Source: Variovorax sp. PBL-E5 (GTDB lineage Bacteria > Pseudomonadota > Gammaproteobacteria > Burkholderiales > Burkholderiaceae_C). From it: DNA of 64,000 nt. How positions within the stretch are numbered: the stretch's first letter is position 1; the number at the start of each line of letters is the position of its first letter. The position numbers and the translations under genes are program-made. The DNA lies in the NCBI RefSeq assembly GCF_901827185.1, contig NZ_LR594671.1:1364001-1428000 (forward strand), read 5' to 3'. This document shows, in pieces, positions 1-7,799 of the stretch. Under the pieces are notes generated by a model. That model was not told the DNA's origin, did no database searches, and saw only the letters and a program-made list of their open reading frames with translations.

Positions 1-445
1 CCACATCGGTGGGCCTGTCCGCACCGATCAGCCTGGCGGCGAATTTGCGCCCGTCGCTCAGCCGTACCTGCGCCTCGTCGACGCCGGCGACCACGTGGCC
101 ACTGGTGAGAATCAAGCCGTCGCTGCTGAGAATCACGCCGGATGCGACATCCCGGATCTGACTGATCGCCAGGCCCGCGGGCAGGGGCTGGGCCAGTCGG
201 TCCGCGAAATCGGCATCGGGCGTGATCTCCACATTGTCTTCGTCATCGGCGTCGGCGTCGCGGTCGAAACGCAGGGCGGTGATGTCGACCACGGTTGCGC
301 TGCGACCGGCGACGAGGGCGGCGAAGGCGGTCGTCTCCGATGTCGCGGTAGGCTGTGCCGCGCCGGCGCCGCAAGCGGCGAGCAGGCCCGCAAAGGCGAC
401 GCACCGGATGAGCCGCCGCCCGAACACCGACCCGCGATCAGGCAT
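1..445 (-). CDS. HtrA/DegP-like trypsin-fold serine protease, N-terminal part (cut by window edge)
   Basis: This is the amino-terminal ~148 residues of a periplasmic HtrA-type protease; the rest lies left of the window. The first 30 residues form a signal peptide with a lipobox-like LLAAC, so it may be a lipoprotein. A very acidic stretch ([11 protein letters not shown]) sits near residues 60-70, followed by the trypsin-fold motifs around catalytic His (TSGHVVAG) and the later TDV that should hold catalytic Asp. The Ser motif and any PDZ domains would be outside. The ATG at 445 overlaps the stop of the upstream universal stress protein gene by 8 nt (ATGCCTGA), so the two are probably translationally coupled. 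A second HtrA-like gene lies at 5038-6447. Confidence 0.8.
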   Translation of the reverse strand, partial: MPDRGSVFGRRLIRCVAFAGLLAACGAGAAQPTATSETTAFAALVAGRSATVVDITALRFDRDADADDEDNVEITPDADFADRLAQPLPAGLAISQIRDVASGVILSSDGLILTSGHVVAGVDEAQVRLSDGRKFAARLIGADRPTDV

Positions 446-893
446 CGGCCGCTTCGTCGCGCACCAGCAGCACCGGCACCCGGCTGCTTCGAACGACCCG
501 ATCCGCATCGCTGCCGAGTGCCAGTCGGCTGAAGCCGCGGCGGCCATGCGTTCCCATCACGATCAAGTCGCACGCTGCCGTCTGGGCCTCGTCGACGATG
601 ATGTCGGCGACCCGGCCCTGCGTGACCTCGCGCAATACCGCGTCGGCCTGTATGCCGGCTTCCAGCGCCTTGGCCTTGGCCTCGGCCAGCACGCCTTCGC
701 CGTACTGCCGCAGCTTCTGCATCGACGCTTCGAAGCTGGAGATGGCCGACATCTCCACCAGCATCGGAAAGTCGTCGATGACAAGCAGCAGGCGCAGCCT
801 GCTTCTCTGTTCGGCAGCGAGTCGAATCGCCTCGCGCAGGCCGCGTTCGGCGGCCGAGCTGCCGTCCACCGGGACCAGGATTCGCTGATACAT
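438..893 (-). CDS. Universal stress protein (UspA family)
   Basis: A single-domain Usp protein of 151 residues, expected to be cytoplasmic and ATP-binding. It starts [12 protein letters not shown] and ends with the nucleotide-binding signature G-2x-G-9x-G(S/T), read as [17 protein letters not shown], followed by VPVLLVRDE. The ATG at 893 is preceded by AAGGAAA at good spacing; a longer in-frame extension to 980 has no family support. The downstream HtrA-like gene overlaps its stop codon. It is divergent from another Usp gene at 1092, and the shared upstream region carries two FNR-type boxes, suggesting induction when oxygen is limiting. Confidence 0.9.
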   Translation of the reverse strand: MYQRILVPVDGSSAAERGLREAIRLAAEQRSRLRLLLVIDDFPMLVEMSAISSFEASMQKLRQYGEGVLAEAKAKALEAGIQADAVLREVTQGRVADIIVDEAQTAACDLIVMGTHGRRGFSRLALGSDADRVVRSSRVPVLLVRDEAADA

Positions 894-985
894 GGTTGTT
901 TTCCTTTCGGGCCGATGCACGGAATGCCCGCCCTCGGCCGCACGGGCGAGCGAATCGATTCTTGGGCCCGCTTGCACCAAGTCGT

Positions 986-999
986 TTGCGCCAGGTCAA
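986..999 (-). promoter_or_regulatory. FNR/ANR-like box
   Basis: Read on the minus strand this is TTGACCTGGCGCAA, a TTGAY-N4-NNCAA dyad of the FNR/CRP family. It lies about 93-106 nt upstream of the minus-strand Usp start at 893. The same variant recurs at 7685 (TTGATCTGGCGCAA). Binding is inferred, not shown. Confidence 0.45.
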
Positions 1000-1008
1000 C
1001 GCGGCGCC

Positions 1009-1022
1009 TTGATGCGCGTCAA
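1009..1022 (+). promoter_or_regulatory. FNR/ANR-like box
   Basis: TTGATGCGCGTCAA matches the FNR consensus TTGAT-N4-ATCAA with one mismatch in the second half-site. It is centred about 76 nt before the ATG of the plus-strand Usp gene at 1092, a plausible class II activator position. Confidence 0.6.
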
Positions 1023-1091
1023 GACCGTGCGGATTCGCCGGGCGGAAACTGATGCCCATCCATCCACACCTGCACCGGCAGCCATACCGCC

Positions 1092-1610
1092 ATGTATCAA
1101 CGAATCTTGGTTCCCATCGACGGCAGCACAACTTCTCTTCTCGGTCTGGACGAAGCCGTCCGTCTGGCCAAGCTCACGGGCGCGAAGCTCAGGATCGTTC
1201 ACGTCGTGGACGAACTGAAGTACGTGTCCGGCTTCGAGACCTTCGCCTCTTACAGCTCGGACCTGATTCCGTTGATGGAGCAGGCCGGGGAGCAGGTTCT
1301 TCAGCAAGGCAGGGAGCGTGCGGCGAAGGCCGGCGTGCAGGCCGAGAGCGTTCTTTTCACCTCGCCGGCAGGTCGCGTCTCGGACTTCGTCGTGGAACAG
1401 GCGAAGACCTGGAACGCCGAACTCATCGTGATGGGAACGCATGGCCGCCGCGGCATCGGCCGGGCACTGCTCGGCAGCGACGCGGAACAGATCCTGCGCG
1501 TCGCCCCGGTGCCGGTATTGCTGGTCAGGGTCGTCCAGGCCGCTGAGGCGAACGCAGCCCGGGCGGCGGGCGCAGAGCCGGCACCTTCCCGTGTCGCCGT
1601 TGAAGCTTGA
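1092..1610 (+). CDS. Universal stress protein (UspA family)
   Basis: A single Usp domain of 172 residues opening [15 protein letters not shown]. The ATP-binding signature GTHGRRGIGRALLGSDA stands near residue 115, followed by VPVLLVRV and a 20-residue Ala-rich tail that Usp proteins do not need. It is close in sequence to the Usp genes at 438-893 and 2781-3305, so the block has expanded by duplication. Its start is set by family alignment because the Shine-Dalgarno sequence is weak. An FNR-type box at 1009-1022 fits oxygen-dependent control. Confidence 0.9.
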   Translation: MYQRILVPIDGSTTSLLGLDEAVRLAKLTGAKLRIVHVVDELKYVSGFETFASYSSDLIPLMEQAGEQVLQQGRERAAKAGVQAESVLFTSPAGRVSDFVVEQAKTWNAELIVMGTHGRRGIGRALLGSDAEQILRVAPVPVLLVRVVQAAEANAARAAGAEPAPSRVAVEA

Positions 1611-1657
1611 ACGCCGAAGCTGTCTCCTGTTTCCTCAAAGCCAACTGGGAGCCGACC

Positions 1658-2074
1658 ATGCCGACAAAGATTGTCGATTTCTCCGCCCGGTCCGAGATCG
1701 TTCGGGCCGAACCCTTCAACATCCATTTCTGGGAATGCACGCCATCCGAATTCAAGGCCTATCTCGGCAAGCCGCGCGACTTCTTGCGCAAGATGGGCAT
1801 CGGCTTGCCTCGCGACTGCCGGATCGAGACGACGATCGAGAACCATGACTGGCTGGGTGACGAGGCCCCGGATTTCGAGAGCCAGAACGGCACGGTCATC
1901 TGCAACGTGGGAAGCGGAGGGGTCAGCCGTCAGGTATATCGCGTGGTGAGCTATGCCCACGACAAGTCGGCGATCGGGGAGTTCAAGAAAGTGCGGCTTC
2001 ACAAGGCCGGGCAGGAGCAGGTCGGCGAAGAGAACGAGAAGGACAAGAAAAAGAAGAAGCGCAGGGGCAAGTAG
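1658..2074 (+). CDS. Hypothetical protein with Lys-rich tail
   Basis: A 138-residue protein I do not assign to a family. The ATG at 1658 follows a GGGAG ribosome-binding site; a TTG further upstream overlapping the previous stop is less likely. The body is mixed alpha/beta-like with several Trp/Phe residues (NIHFWECTPSEF near residues 18-30, then ENHDWLGDEAPDF). The last ~15 residues are almost entirely Lys, Arg and Glu (DKKKKKRRGK). There is no signal peptide or membrane segment. It lies 47 nt after the Usp gene and may be cotranscribed with it. Confidence 0.65.
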   Translation: MPTKIVDFSARSEIVRAEPFNIHFWECTPSEFKAYLGKPRDFLRKMGIGLPRDCRIETTIENHDWLGDEAPDFESQNGTVICNVGSGGVSRQVYRVVSYAHDKSAIGEFKKVRLHKAGQEQVGEENEKDKKKKKRRGK

Positions 2075-2157
2075 TTTCTCGCCATGCAGCGGTGCAAGGA
2101 TGCGCAGACGCGCGAGCCCTGATCCGCATCAGCCGATGGGCAGATTCCGATCCTCGA

Positions 2158-2685
2158 TCAGGCCGCCTGCGGCGACCAGGCGGCTGCGCGGGTGGCGGTC
2201 TGCGTGTTCTGCGATGTCTCCACCGCCGTGCCGAAGGCTTGCAGGCGGGCTGCGCAGCTGCCGTCCTCGACCTCTCGCGCTGTGAAAGCCGTGCTCAGCA
2301 GGGGAGAGCGACCCAGCAGCGCACCGATTTCGGCGACCGCGTTCGGCGCGCCCTGACCCCCCATGACGGACACCACGGCAACGCGCGGCAGCTGATCGCG
2401 CCGCGACGTCACGAAGCTTCGCATCGGGCCTGCGAGCCGATAGGCCCAGATGGGCGCCACCAGCACTACCACCCCGAACTCGGAAGGCTGCGGGCCCGTG
2501 TAGCGAATGGGCGGGCAGCGCCGCAGCCAGGAGTCGAGCAGACAGCGCCATGTGCCCCAGATGCCGCTGCGGGGCTGCACATCGAGGATTTCGGCCATCT
2601 GCCAGTCCTGCTGGCCGCACAGCAACTGCGCCAGCCGGCGGCAGGTGCCCGTATTCGAATAGCTGATCACGAGTACTTGGCTCAT
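2158..2685 (-). CDS. Flavodoxin-like protein
   Basis: A 175-residue protein opening MSQVLVISYSNTGTCRRLA, which is the flavodoxin phosphate-binding loop (S/T-x-T-G-x-T type). Later APIWAYRLAGPMRSF and VSVMGGQGAP correspond to the second and third FMN-contact loops. It is therefore likely a small cytoplasmic FMN protein carrying electrons or reducing quinones. The start at 2685 follows a near-perfect AAGGAGG. It lies 95 nt downstream of the Usp gene at 2781-3305 on the same strand and is probably cotranscribed under the FNR-type box at 3368. The last ~20 residues are Ala/Thr-rich and not conserved in the family. Confidence 0.82.
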   Translation of the reverse strand: MSQVLVISYSNTGTCRRLAQLLCGQQDWQMAEILDVQPRSGIWGTWRCLLDSWLRRCPPIRYTGPQPSEFGVVVLVAPIWAYRLAGPMRSFVTSRRDQLPRVAVVSVMGGQGAPNAVAEIGALLGRSPLLSTAFTAREVEDGSCAARLQAFGTAVETSQNTQTATRAAAWSPQAA

Positions 2686-2780
2686 CGAAGCCTCCTTGGC
2701 GAACGGGATTTCTTCTGCCGTGAAATCCGAATCGGAATGGCTCGGCACCGCGGTGCGGTCAGTGCCTCGAGCGCGGCCCA

Positions 2781-3305
2781 TCACTCCATCGTCAGGGCGG
2801 CGCTCGGCAGCTTCACATGGGTGGAGCCGTCAGCGCTCGCTTGCGGCTTGTCCGCGCTTTCGGGTGCGCGCACCAGCAGCACCGGGACGCTCGCAGAGCG
2901 CAGGATGTGCTCCGCGCTGCTGCCCATCACCAGCCGTCCGACGCCGCGGCGGCCATGGGTGCCGACGACGATCAGGTCGGCAGGCCAGGTGGCCGCCTCG
3001 GCCGTCACGAGTTCATGGACCGAGTTCCTGAACGTGTCGTGCAGCACGGTATCGACCTCGATGCCGGCGGCTGCCACTGTCGCCCTGGCCGCCTCGAGGA
3101 TGCGGGCACCGCCGGCACGCAGTTCACCGAGCCAGTCGCCCGCGTAGCCGGCATAGGCATCCATGGCCAAGCTGAACGAGAGCTCGTCGACGACATGCAT
3201 CAGGCGCAGCTTTCCGTGCGTGAGCTTGGCGAGGCGGATCGCCTCGTCCAGCCCCCGGCGGGAGGTCGGACTGCCGTCGACGGGGACGAGAATTCGCTGG
3301 TACAT
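2781..3305 (-). CDS. Universal stress protein (UspA family)
   Basis: A 174-residue single-domain Usp protein starting [18 protein letters not shown], with the ATP-binding signature [17 protein letters not shown] followed by [10 protein letters not shown]. The ATG at 3305 has AAGGAGC upstream; a 23-residue in-frame extension lacks family support. It is the first gene of a minus-strand pair with the flavodoxin-like gene. An FNR-type box (3368-3381) lies 63-76 nt upstream of its ATG. Confidence 0.9.
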   Translation of the reverse strand: MYQRILVPVDGSPTSRRGLDEAIRLAKLTHGKLRLMHVVDELSFSLAMDAYAGYAGDWLGELRAGGARILEAARATVAAAGIEVDTVLHDTFRNSVHELVTAEAATWPADLIVVGTHGRRGVGRLVMGSSAEHILRSASVPVLLVRAPESADKPQASADGSTHVKLPSAALTME

Positions 3306-3367
3306 GATGCGCTCCTTGGGCTTGCGGTTGAGGTGCAGGCAGTATGGAAGGCGGTTCGTGCGGTGCT

Positions 3368-3381
3368 TTGACATCGATCAA
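3368..3381 (-). promoter_or_regulatory. FNR/ANR-like box
   Basis: TTGATCGATGTCAA on the minus strand (TTGACATCGATCAA on plus) has one mismatch from TTGAT-N4-ATCAA. It lies between the Usp gene starting at 3305 and the divergent Nudix gene starting at 3396. It is only 15 nt from the Nudix ATG, so the Usp gene is the likelier target. Confidence 0.6.
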
Positions 3382-3395
3382 GTCGTCGTGATTCG

Positions 3396-3908
3396 ATGGC
3401 GGTTTTCATGGACGTGATGAAAACCACCAGCTGCGGCGTGCTCGTGCTTGATCCGGCAGGCGAGCTGCTCCTTTGCCACGCTACGGGGAGCCGCTACTGG
3501 GACATTCCCAAGGGCGGAGTCGCCGGCTCCGAGGCCGGTCCCCAGGCGGCCGTACGCGAAGCGCGCGAGGAGTGCGGCTTGAGGCTGGAGGCCAACGAAC
3601 TTCTGGATCTCGGACGCTTCGACTATCTGCGCCACAAGGAGCTGCTGCTCTACGCCGTTCTGATGGAGCGGTTCGACACGCGGCAATGCGTGTGCGTGAG
3701 TACCTATGTCGATCGCCAGGGCCGCGTACGGCCGGAGATGGATGCGTTTCGGTGGGCGCCTTTCGACGATTTGCAGGCGCGTTGTGCGCCAAGCCTGTCG
3801 AGCGTGCTGACTGGGCATCTGTCGCTTTCTTCGCTGCTGGATGATCTGTTGCGCGCCGGCAAGCCGAAGCCTGCGGTTTTCGCGTTCGACGCGACGGGCA
3901 AAGCATGA
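3396..3908 (+). CDS. Nudix hydrolase
   Basis: A 170-residue protein with a complete Nudix box. Starting at a Gly of WDIPKGG there is G-x5-E-x7-R-E-A-R-E-E-C-G-L, matching GX5EX7REUXEEXGU. The fold hydrolyses nucleoside diphosphates linked to another group, using a metal held by the REEE residues; the substrate cannot be read from sequence. After the domain come a weakly conserved helix and an Ala/Lys tail. Three in-frame ATGs (3396, 3408, 3417) lie close together and none has a clear ribosome-binding site, so the exact start is open. Confidence 0.88.
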   Translation: MAVFMDVMKTTSCGVLVLDPAGELLLCHATGSRYWDIPKGGVAGSEAGPQAAVREAREECGLRLEANELLDLGRFDYLRHKELLLYAVLMERFDTRQCVCVSTYVDRQGRVRPEMDAFRWAPFDDLQARCAPSLSSVLTGHLSLSSLLDDLLRAGKPKPAVFAFDATGKA

Positions 3909-3923
3909 GAAGAGCCGCAGTCC

Positions 3924-3937
3924 TTGATCTGCGACAA
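3924..3937 (+). promoter_or_regulatory. Degenerate FNR/ANR-like box
   Basis: TTGATCTGCGACAA keeps the first half-site exactly and three bases (CAA) of the second. It ends 52 nt before the ATG of the hemerythrin gene at 3990, a normal position for FNR-type activation. Two mismatches make it weaker than the boxes at 1009 and 3368. Confidence 0.35.
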
Positions 3938-3989
3938 GGCAACGCGCAGCCACAGGGGCGACGCTCGGGGCTTCAACCCGGAGCCTCGC

Positions 3990-4574
3990 ATGACGCACAC
4001 CACCACCCGAATCATTCGCGACGAGCACGCCGCGCTGGCCGCGATGCTTCGATCCATTCTGCTGTTGCTGGCCCAGCACCGGCGTCGCGGCACGCTGCCC
4101 GATTTCGCTGCGCTGCGCGCCATGCTGTTCTACGTCGACGAGTTTCCGGAGAAGCGGCATCACCGCAAGGAGTCGCAGCTGCTGTTCCCGAAGCTTCGCG
4201 CGCGAACACCGCTGTCGAGGGAACTCCTCGACCGGCTGGACGACGACCATGAACGCGGCGAGCGCAGGATCCGCGACGTCGAGCACGCGCTGCTTGCCTT
4301 CGAGATGCTCGGCGAGCCTCGCCGGCAGGATTTCGAAACGGCCGTCGAGCGTTATGTCGATTTCTACCTGGCGCACATGGCGCTGGAGGAAAAGGAGATC
4401 CTGCCGCTGGCCGAACGCGCGTTGACCGAGGAGGACTGGGCGGAGCTGGACCGCGCATTCCTTGCCAACCGGGATCCGCTCACGGGTTGCGAGCCCGACG
4501 AGCCATACCGGGCGCTCTTCACGCGCATCGTCAGCATCGTCCCGGCACCGATCGGGCTGGGCGCGGAAGCCTGA
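3990..4574 (+). CDS. Hemerythrin/HHE-domain protein
   Basis: A 194-residue four-helix protein with the ligand set of hemerythrin HHE domains: His in RDEHAALAAML near residue 13, HHRKE near 55, DDDHERGE near 85, and HMALEEKE near 130. Such proteins bind a di-iron centre and sense or carry O2, or protect against nitrosative or oxidative damage. The ATG at 3990 is preceded by GGAG; an earlier in-frame ATG at 3924 sits inside the putative FNR box and is rejected. The gene is followed closely by a Usp gene and an HtrA-like protease in the same direction. Confidence 0.85.
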   Translation: MTHTTTRIIRDEHAALAAMLRSILLLLAQHRRRGTLPDFAALRAMLFYVDEFPEKRHHRKESQLLFPKLRARTPLSRELLDRLDDDHERGERRIRDVEHALLAFEMLGEPRRQDFETAVERYVDFYLAHMALEEKEILPLAERALTEEDWAELDRAFLANRDPLTGCEPDEPYRALFTRIVSIVPAPIGLGAEA

Positions 4575-4593
4575 TAGACAGGAAAGGTTCATC

Positions 4594-5016
4594 ATGAAAA
4601 TACTTCTGGCGGTGGACGGCAGCGAATACACGCAGCGCATGCTCTCCTACCTGGGTTCGCACCGCGACCTGTTCGGCGCAAGTCACGCCTACACGGCCTT
4701 CTATGCGGTCCTGCCGGTGCCCCATCGCGCGGCGGCGTTCGCAGGGCCCGCGTTGACCCGCAGCTACTACGAAGACGATGCGAGCGTCGTCCTGAACCCC
4801 ATTCGCACGCAGATGGAGACGACAGGTATCGATGCGGAATTCGCGTACGAGATCGGACATCCGGCCGATCTCATCGCCGCGCGTGCGGAACAGGGCCGCT
4901 TCGATCTCGTGGTCATGGGGTCGCATGGGCACGGTGCCCTCGCGAACCTGGTGCTCGGCTCGGTTGCCACCAAGGTGCTGGCAAAGTGCTCGGTACCGAT
5001 CCTGCTGGTGCGCTGA
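4594..5016 (+). CDS. Universal stress protein (UspA family)
   Basis: A 140-residue Usp domain of a different subtype from its neighbours, opening MKILLAVDGSEYTQRML and with a longer insertion after strand 2 (a Tyr/Ala-rich segment near residues 30-65). The ATP-binding signature is GSHGHGALANLVLGSVA, followed by VPILLVR at the very C terminus. AGGAAAGG precedes the ATG. It is 19 nt after the hemerythrin gene and 21 nt before the protease gene, so the three likely form one operon. Confidence 0.9.
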   Translation: MKILLAVDGSEYTQRMLSYLGSHRDLFGASHAYTAFYAVLPVPHRAAAFAGPALTRSYYEDDASVVLNPIRTQMETTGIDAEFAYEIGHPADLIAARAEQGRFDLVVMGSHGHGALANLVLGSVATKVLAKCSVPILLVR

Positions 5017-5037
5017 GGCGCGTGGAGACCAAGCAAG

Positions 5038-6447
5038 ATGGACTGGTTCAAGCACGCGTTCGTCGCTGTCGTCCTGGGGGTAGGTGCCGTGGGACTCGCG
5101 GCAGCGGACACGGCCCGGCCGCGTGAATCGACCTGCGCGCAGCGCGCCGAGGCGCCAGGGCGAGCGGGAGATTTCGTCTCCGCCGTGGCGCGGGAATCAC
5201 TCGCCGTCGTCCGGGTTCTGGCCTCGGGCACGGAGGAATGGAATGTGGGCGCCGCGCCGTCGGAAGATGTGCCGTCGCGCGGCATCCCGGTGCAATGGAC
5301 CTCGCCACCGGACCGATCGCTGGCCTCCGGCTTCGTCATCGATCAGGAAGGCTACATCCTGACTGCCGCCCATGCGGTCGCGGGCGCCCAGGACATGACG
5401 GTCGTCCTTCCGGACGAACGGCGCTTCCGCCCGGCACTGGTCGGACTCGATCGCCGCACGGATATCGCGGTGCTGAAGATTGCTGCATCGAGGCTGCCGG
5501 CGGCGCTCATCGGCAGCGGATCAGGACCTTGCGCGGGGGAGTGGGTGGCCGCGATGGGCGCGCCGTTCGGATTCGAGAACAGCGTCGCGGCGGGTGTCGT
5601 CAGTGCGAACCCGCGCTTTGTTCCTGGCGGCGCTGGCGTGCCCTTCATCCAGACCGATGTGGCGCTGAGCCCCGGCAGCTCCGGCGGCCCGCTGTTCAAT
5701 CTTCGGGGCGAAGTCGTCGGCGTGAACTCGATGATCTATTCGACCGGCGGCTATGGCGGTGCGTCGTTCAGCTTGCCCATCGACCTTGCCATGCGAGTCG
5801 CCGCAGAGCTGCGCTCGACCGGTCGGGTGCATCGCGGACAGATCGGTGCCGCCAGTCAAGCCCTCACGCCCGAACTCGCGCCGGCCTTTGGTCTCGACCG
5901 TGCCCTTGGCGCCCTGGTCATCCGCGTCGAGCCGCAGGGTGGTGCGGCGTATGCCGGTCTGCGCAGCGGCGATGTCATTCTTGCCATCGACGGCGCCGCG
6001 TGGATGTCATATCCCGACATTCAAGAGCGGGTCGCTGCGGCGCGTCCAGGGACCGAGTTGGCGCTGGCGATCTGGCGCAACAGGGCCCTGGTGCAGCTGA
6101 AGGTCCGCGTCGCCGAGGCGGTTGAAGACCTGCCTCGGCCTGCCGCCGTGACCCAGAGTGACAACGATGCCCGGCTGGGGCTCGCCCTCGTCGAGCGCGG
6201 CACGGGCCAGAGCCTTGGAATGCTTCCCGCCGGGATCTACGTGAGATCGGCCTCCGGATTCGCGCGGCTTGCTGGCCTGCGCTTCGACGACATGATCGTG
6301 GGTGTCAATGGGACGGCAGTCGCCAGTTTGAAGGACTTCGACTCCGCCCTCCAGGCCACGCAGGACGACGATGTCGTCGCCTTGCTGGTCAGGCGGGGCA
6401 AGCTGACCAACTTCGTGCCGGTCCTGCGCCGCCCGCCCAAGACATAG
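5038..6447 (+). CDS. HtrA/DegQ-like periplasmic serine protease with two PDZ domains
   Basis: A 469-residue exported protease. A signal peptide covers residues 1-23 (ends GLAAADT). The trypsin fold carries His112 (TAAHAV), Asp142 (RRTDIAVL) and Ser215 in SPGSSGGPLFN; the usual GNSGG is GSSGG here, which keeps the nucleophile. PDZ1 follows at about residues 270-355 and PDZ2 at about 375-460. The protein should degrade or refold damaged envelope proteins. Its operon with hemerythrin and Usp genes suggests a stress role. It resembles MucD/DegQ in length and domain order. Confidence 0.9.
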   Translation: MDWFKHAFVAVVLGVGAVGLAAADTARPRESTCAQRAEAPGRAGDFVSAVARESLAVVRVLASGTEEWNVGAAPSEDVPSRGIPVQWTSPPDRSLASGFVIDQEGYILTAAHAVAGAQDMTVVLPDERRFRPALVGLDRRTDIAVLKIAASRLPAALIGSGSGPCAGEWVAAMGAPFGFENSVAAGVVSANPRFVPGGAGVPFIQTDVALSPGSSGGPLFNLRGEVVGVNSMIYSTGGYGGASFSLPIDLAMRVAAELRSTGRVHRGQIGAASQALTPELAPAFGLDRALGALVIRVEPQGGAAYAGLRSGDVILAIDGAAWMSYPDIQERVAAARPGTELALAIWRNRALVQLKVRVAEAVEDLPRPAAVTQSDNDARLGLALVERGTGQSLGMLPAGIYVRSASGFARLAGLRFDDMIVGVNGTAVASLKDFDSALQATQDDDVVALLVRRGKLTNFVPVLRRPPKT

Positions 6448-6507
6448 GGTGCGGGACCAGCCTCCGCACTGCATCGCATCCACTCTCGAGTTCTGAAGGA
6501 GAACACC

Positions 6508-7329
6508 ATGCAAACTCCGAAATCGATCCTGCTGCATCTGGACAGCTCGGCGCGAGTCGTCGAGCGGATCAAAGTTGCCCGGCAATTGGCCGAGACTTTC
6601 AATGCCGAAGTCACGGGCCTGCCATGCACGATGTCGGCGCTGATGCGCTATCCCTTCGCCCTCGAAGGCGCCGCGCAGGCCCTGGCAATCATGCAGGACC
6701 TCGACAGGCAGTGCCGCGACAAGGCGTATGCGGCATTCACGGCTGTCGGCTCGGGATCACCGCGCTTCAAGTGGGAGGAGCCAATGGGGGATGCGCCCTG
6801 GGGATTCGCGCGGCGGGCCTTGTATTGCGACTTGATGATCCTGGGGCAGCGTGACGCCGGCGATCCAGCGGCCGGCGAGCTGCCCGGCGACTTCCTGCCG
6901 AGCCTGCTGGTCGAGAGCGGGCGGCCGGCCCTGGTGCTGCCCTATGCGGGGCCGATCGCTCCCATCGGTCGCACCGTCCTCGTCGCGTGGAAGGAGACGC
7001 GCGAGTCCGCGCGCGCCGTGTCGGCAGCGCTCCCCTGGTTGCGCCGTGCGGCCACCGTGCATGTAGTGAGCTATGGCGAGGACATCGAATCCTCGCTCGA
7101 GGCGCTGCAGGTCTACCTGAGAGCACAGGGCGTGACGGCAACCCTTCAACAGGGTGGTCCGCAGGACGACGAAGTCGGTGGAAGGCTGTTGTCTCTGGCA
7201 GCGGACCGGAGTGCGGATCTGCTCGTAATGGGCTGCTACGGGCATAGCCGCGCGCGTGAATGGGTGTTGGGCGGCGCGACGAGCTCGATCCTGCAGTCCA
7301 TGACGCTGCCGGTGCTGATGTCGCATTGA
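6508..7329 (+). CDS. Tandem-domain universal stress protein
   Basis: A 273-residue protein with two Usp-like folds. The N-terminal half (MQTPKSILLHLDSS) lacks the Gly-rich nucleotide signature. The C-terminal half opens at RTVLVAWKETRESARAV and carries GCYGHSRAREWVLGGATSS, a complete G-2x-G-9x-G signature ending LPVLMSH. This two-domain form is common in Burkholderiales. AAGGAG lies upstream of the ATG. It follows the HtrA gene by 60 nt on the same strand. Confidence 0.88.
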   Translation: MQTPKSILLHLDSSARVVERIKVARQLAETFNAEVTGLPCTMSALMRYPFALEGAAQALAIMQDLDRQCRDKAYAAFTAVGSGSPRFKWEEPMGDAPWGFARRALYCDLMILGQRDAGDPAAGELPGDFLPSLLVESGRPALVLPYAGPIAPIGRTVLVAWKETRESARAVSAALPWLRRAATVHVVSYGEDIESSLEALQVYLRAQGVTATLQQGGPQDDEVGGRLLSLAADRSADLLVMGCYGHSRAREWVLGGATSSILQSMTLPVLMSH

Positions 7330-7377
7330 GCGATTGCGGCGATGGGAGGCGTCCGTTGCGGCTGACGGGCGCCGCGG

Positions 7378-7599
7378 CTAGCGGCCGGTCTTTCTCCGCG
7401 GCCGTGTGGATGCCTCATCCCGCTCCTTGGCCTCGACCTTCCTCCCCGGTTCCGTCGAAAGTTTCGCACGCGGTGGCGTCGTGCCCTCATCCAGATTCCG
7501 CGGACCGATTCCATAGCCTGCGGAGCTTCTGTGAGCAGCCCGAACTGCCTCGAGCAGCGCAGTGCATGCCTGTCGGAATTGCAAGGAAGGTCGCGCCAT
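7378..7599 (-). CDS. Small basic hypothetical protein
   Basis: A 73-residue reading frame starting MARPSLQFRQACTALLEAV, with a basic, Pro/Thr-rich C terminus (RPRRKTGR). A strong AGGAG precedes the ATG, and an FNR-type box oriented toward it sits 52-65 nt upstream (7651-7664). These two signals are the reason for calling it. No domain is recognised; the N-terminal 35 residues could form one amphipathic helix. Confidence 0.5.
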   Translation of the reverse strand: MARPSLQFRQACTALLEAVRAAHRSSAGYGIGPRNLDEGTTPPRAKLSTEPGRKVEAKERDEASTRPRRKTGR

Positions 7600-7650
7600 G
7601 TGGACTCCTGAGTGATGTCGTGAGGCTAGTCGGCCCTGGAAGCCCACGGC

Positions 7651-7664
7651 TTGCGTTGGATCAA
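7651..7664 (-). promoter_or_regulatory. FNR/ANR-like box
   Basis: On the minus strand TTGATCCAACGCAA. It has a perfect first half-site and CGCAA as the second, the same second half as the boxes at 986 and 7685. It is 52-65 nt upstream of the small ORF starting at 7599. Confidence 0.4.
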
Positions 7665-7684
7665 GCGATCTTCGTCCGCCTTTC

Positions 7685-7698
7685 TTGATCTGGCGCAA
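7685..7698 (+). promoter_or_regulatory. FNR/ANR-like box
   Basis: TTGATCTGGCGCAA on the plus strand, differing by one base from the box at 986-999. It lies upstream of the NRAMP-like transporter gene (start 7800 or 7848). Together with 7651-7664 it gives the divergent region one box per direction. Confidence 0.4.
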
Positions 7699-7799
7699 AT
7701 CCGCAACGGCATCGCCTGCAAACATGCCAGCATGCCCCAGCACATATCCTCCCGTTCCAGCGCGCGGCTCTTTCGATTCGCGCAAGAGAAAGTCATCGA

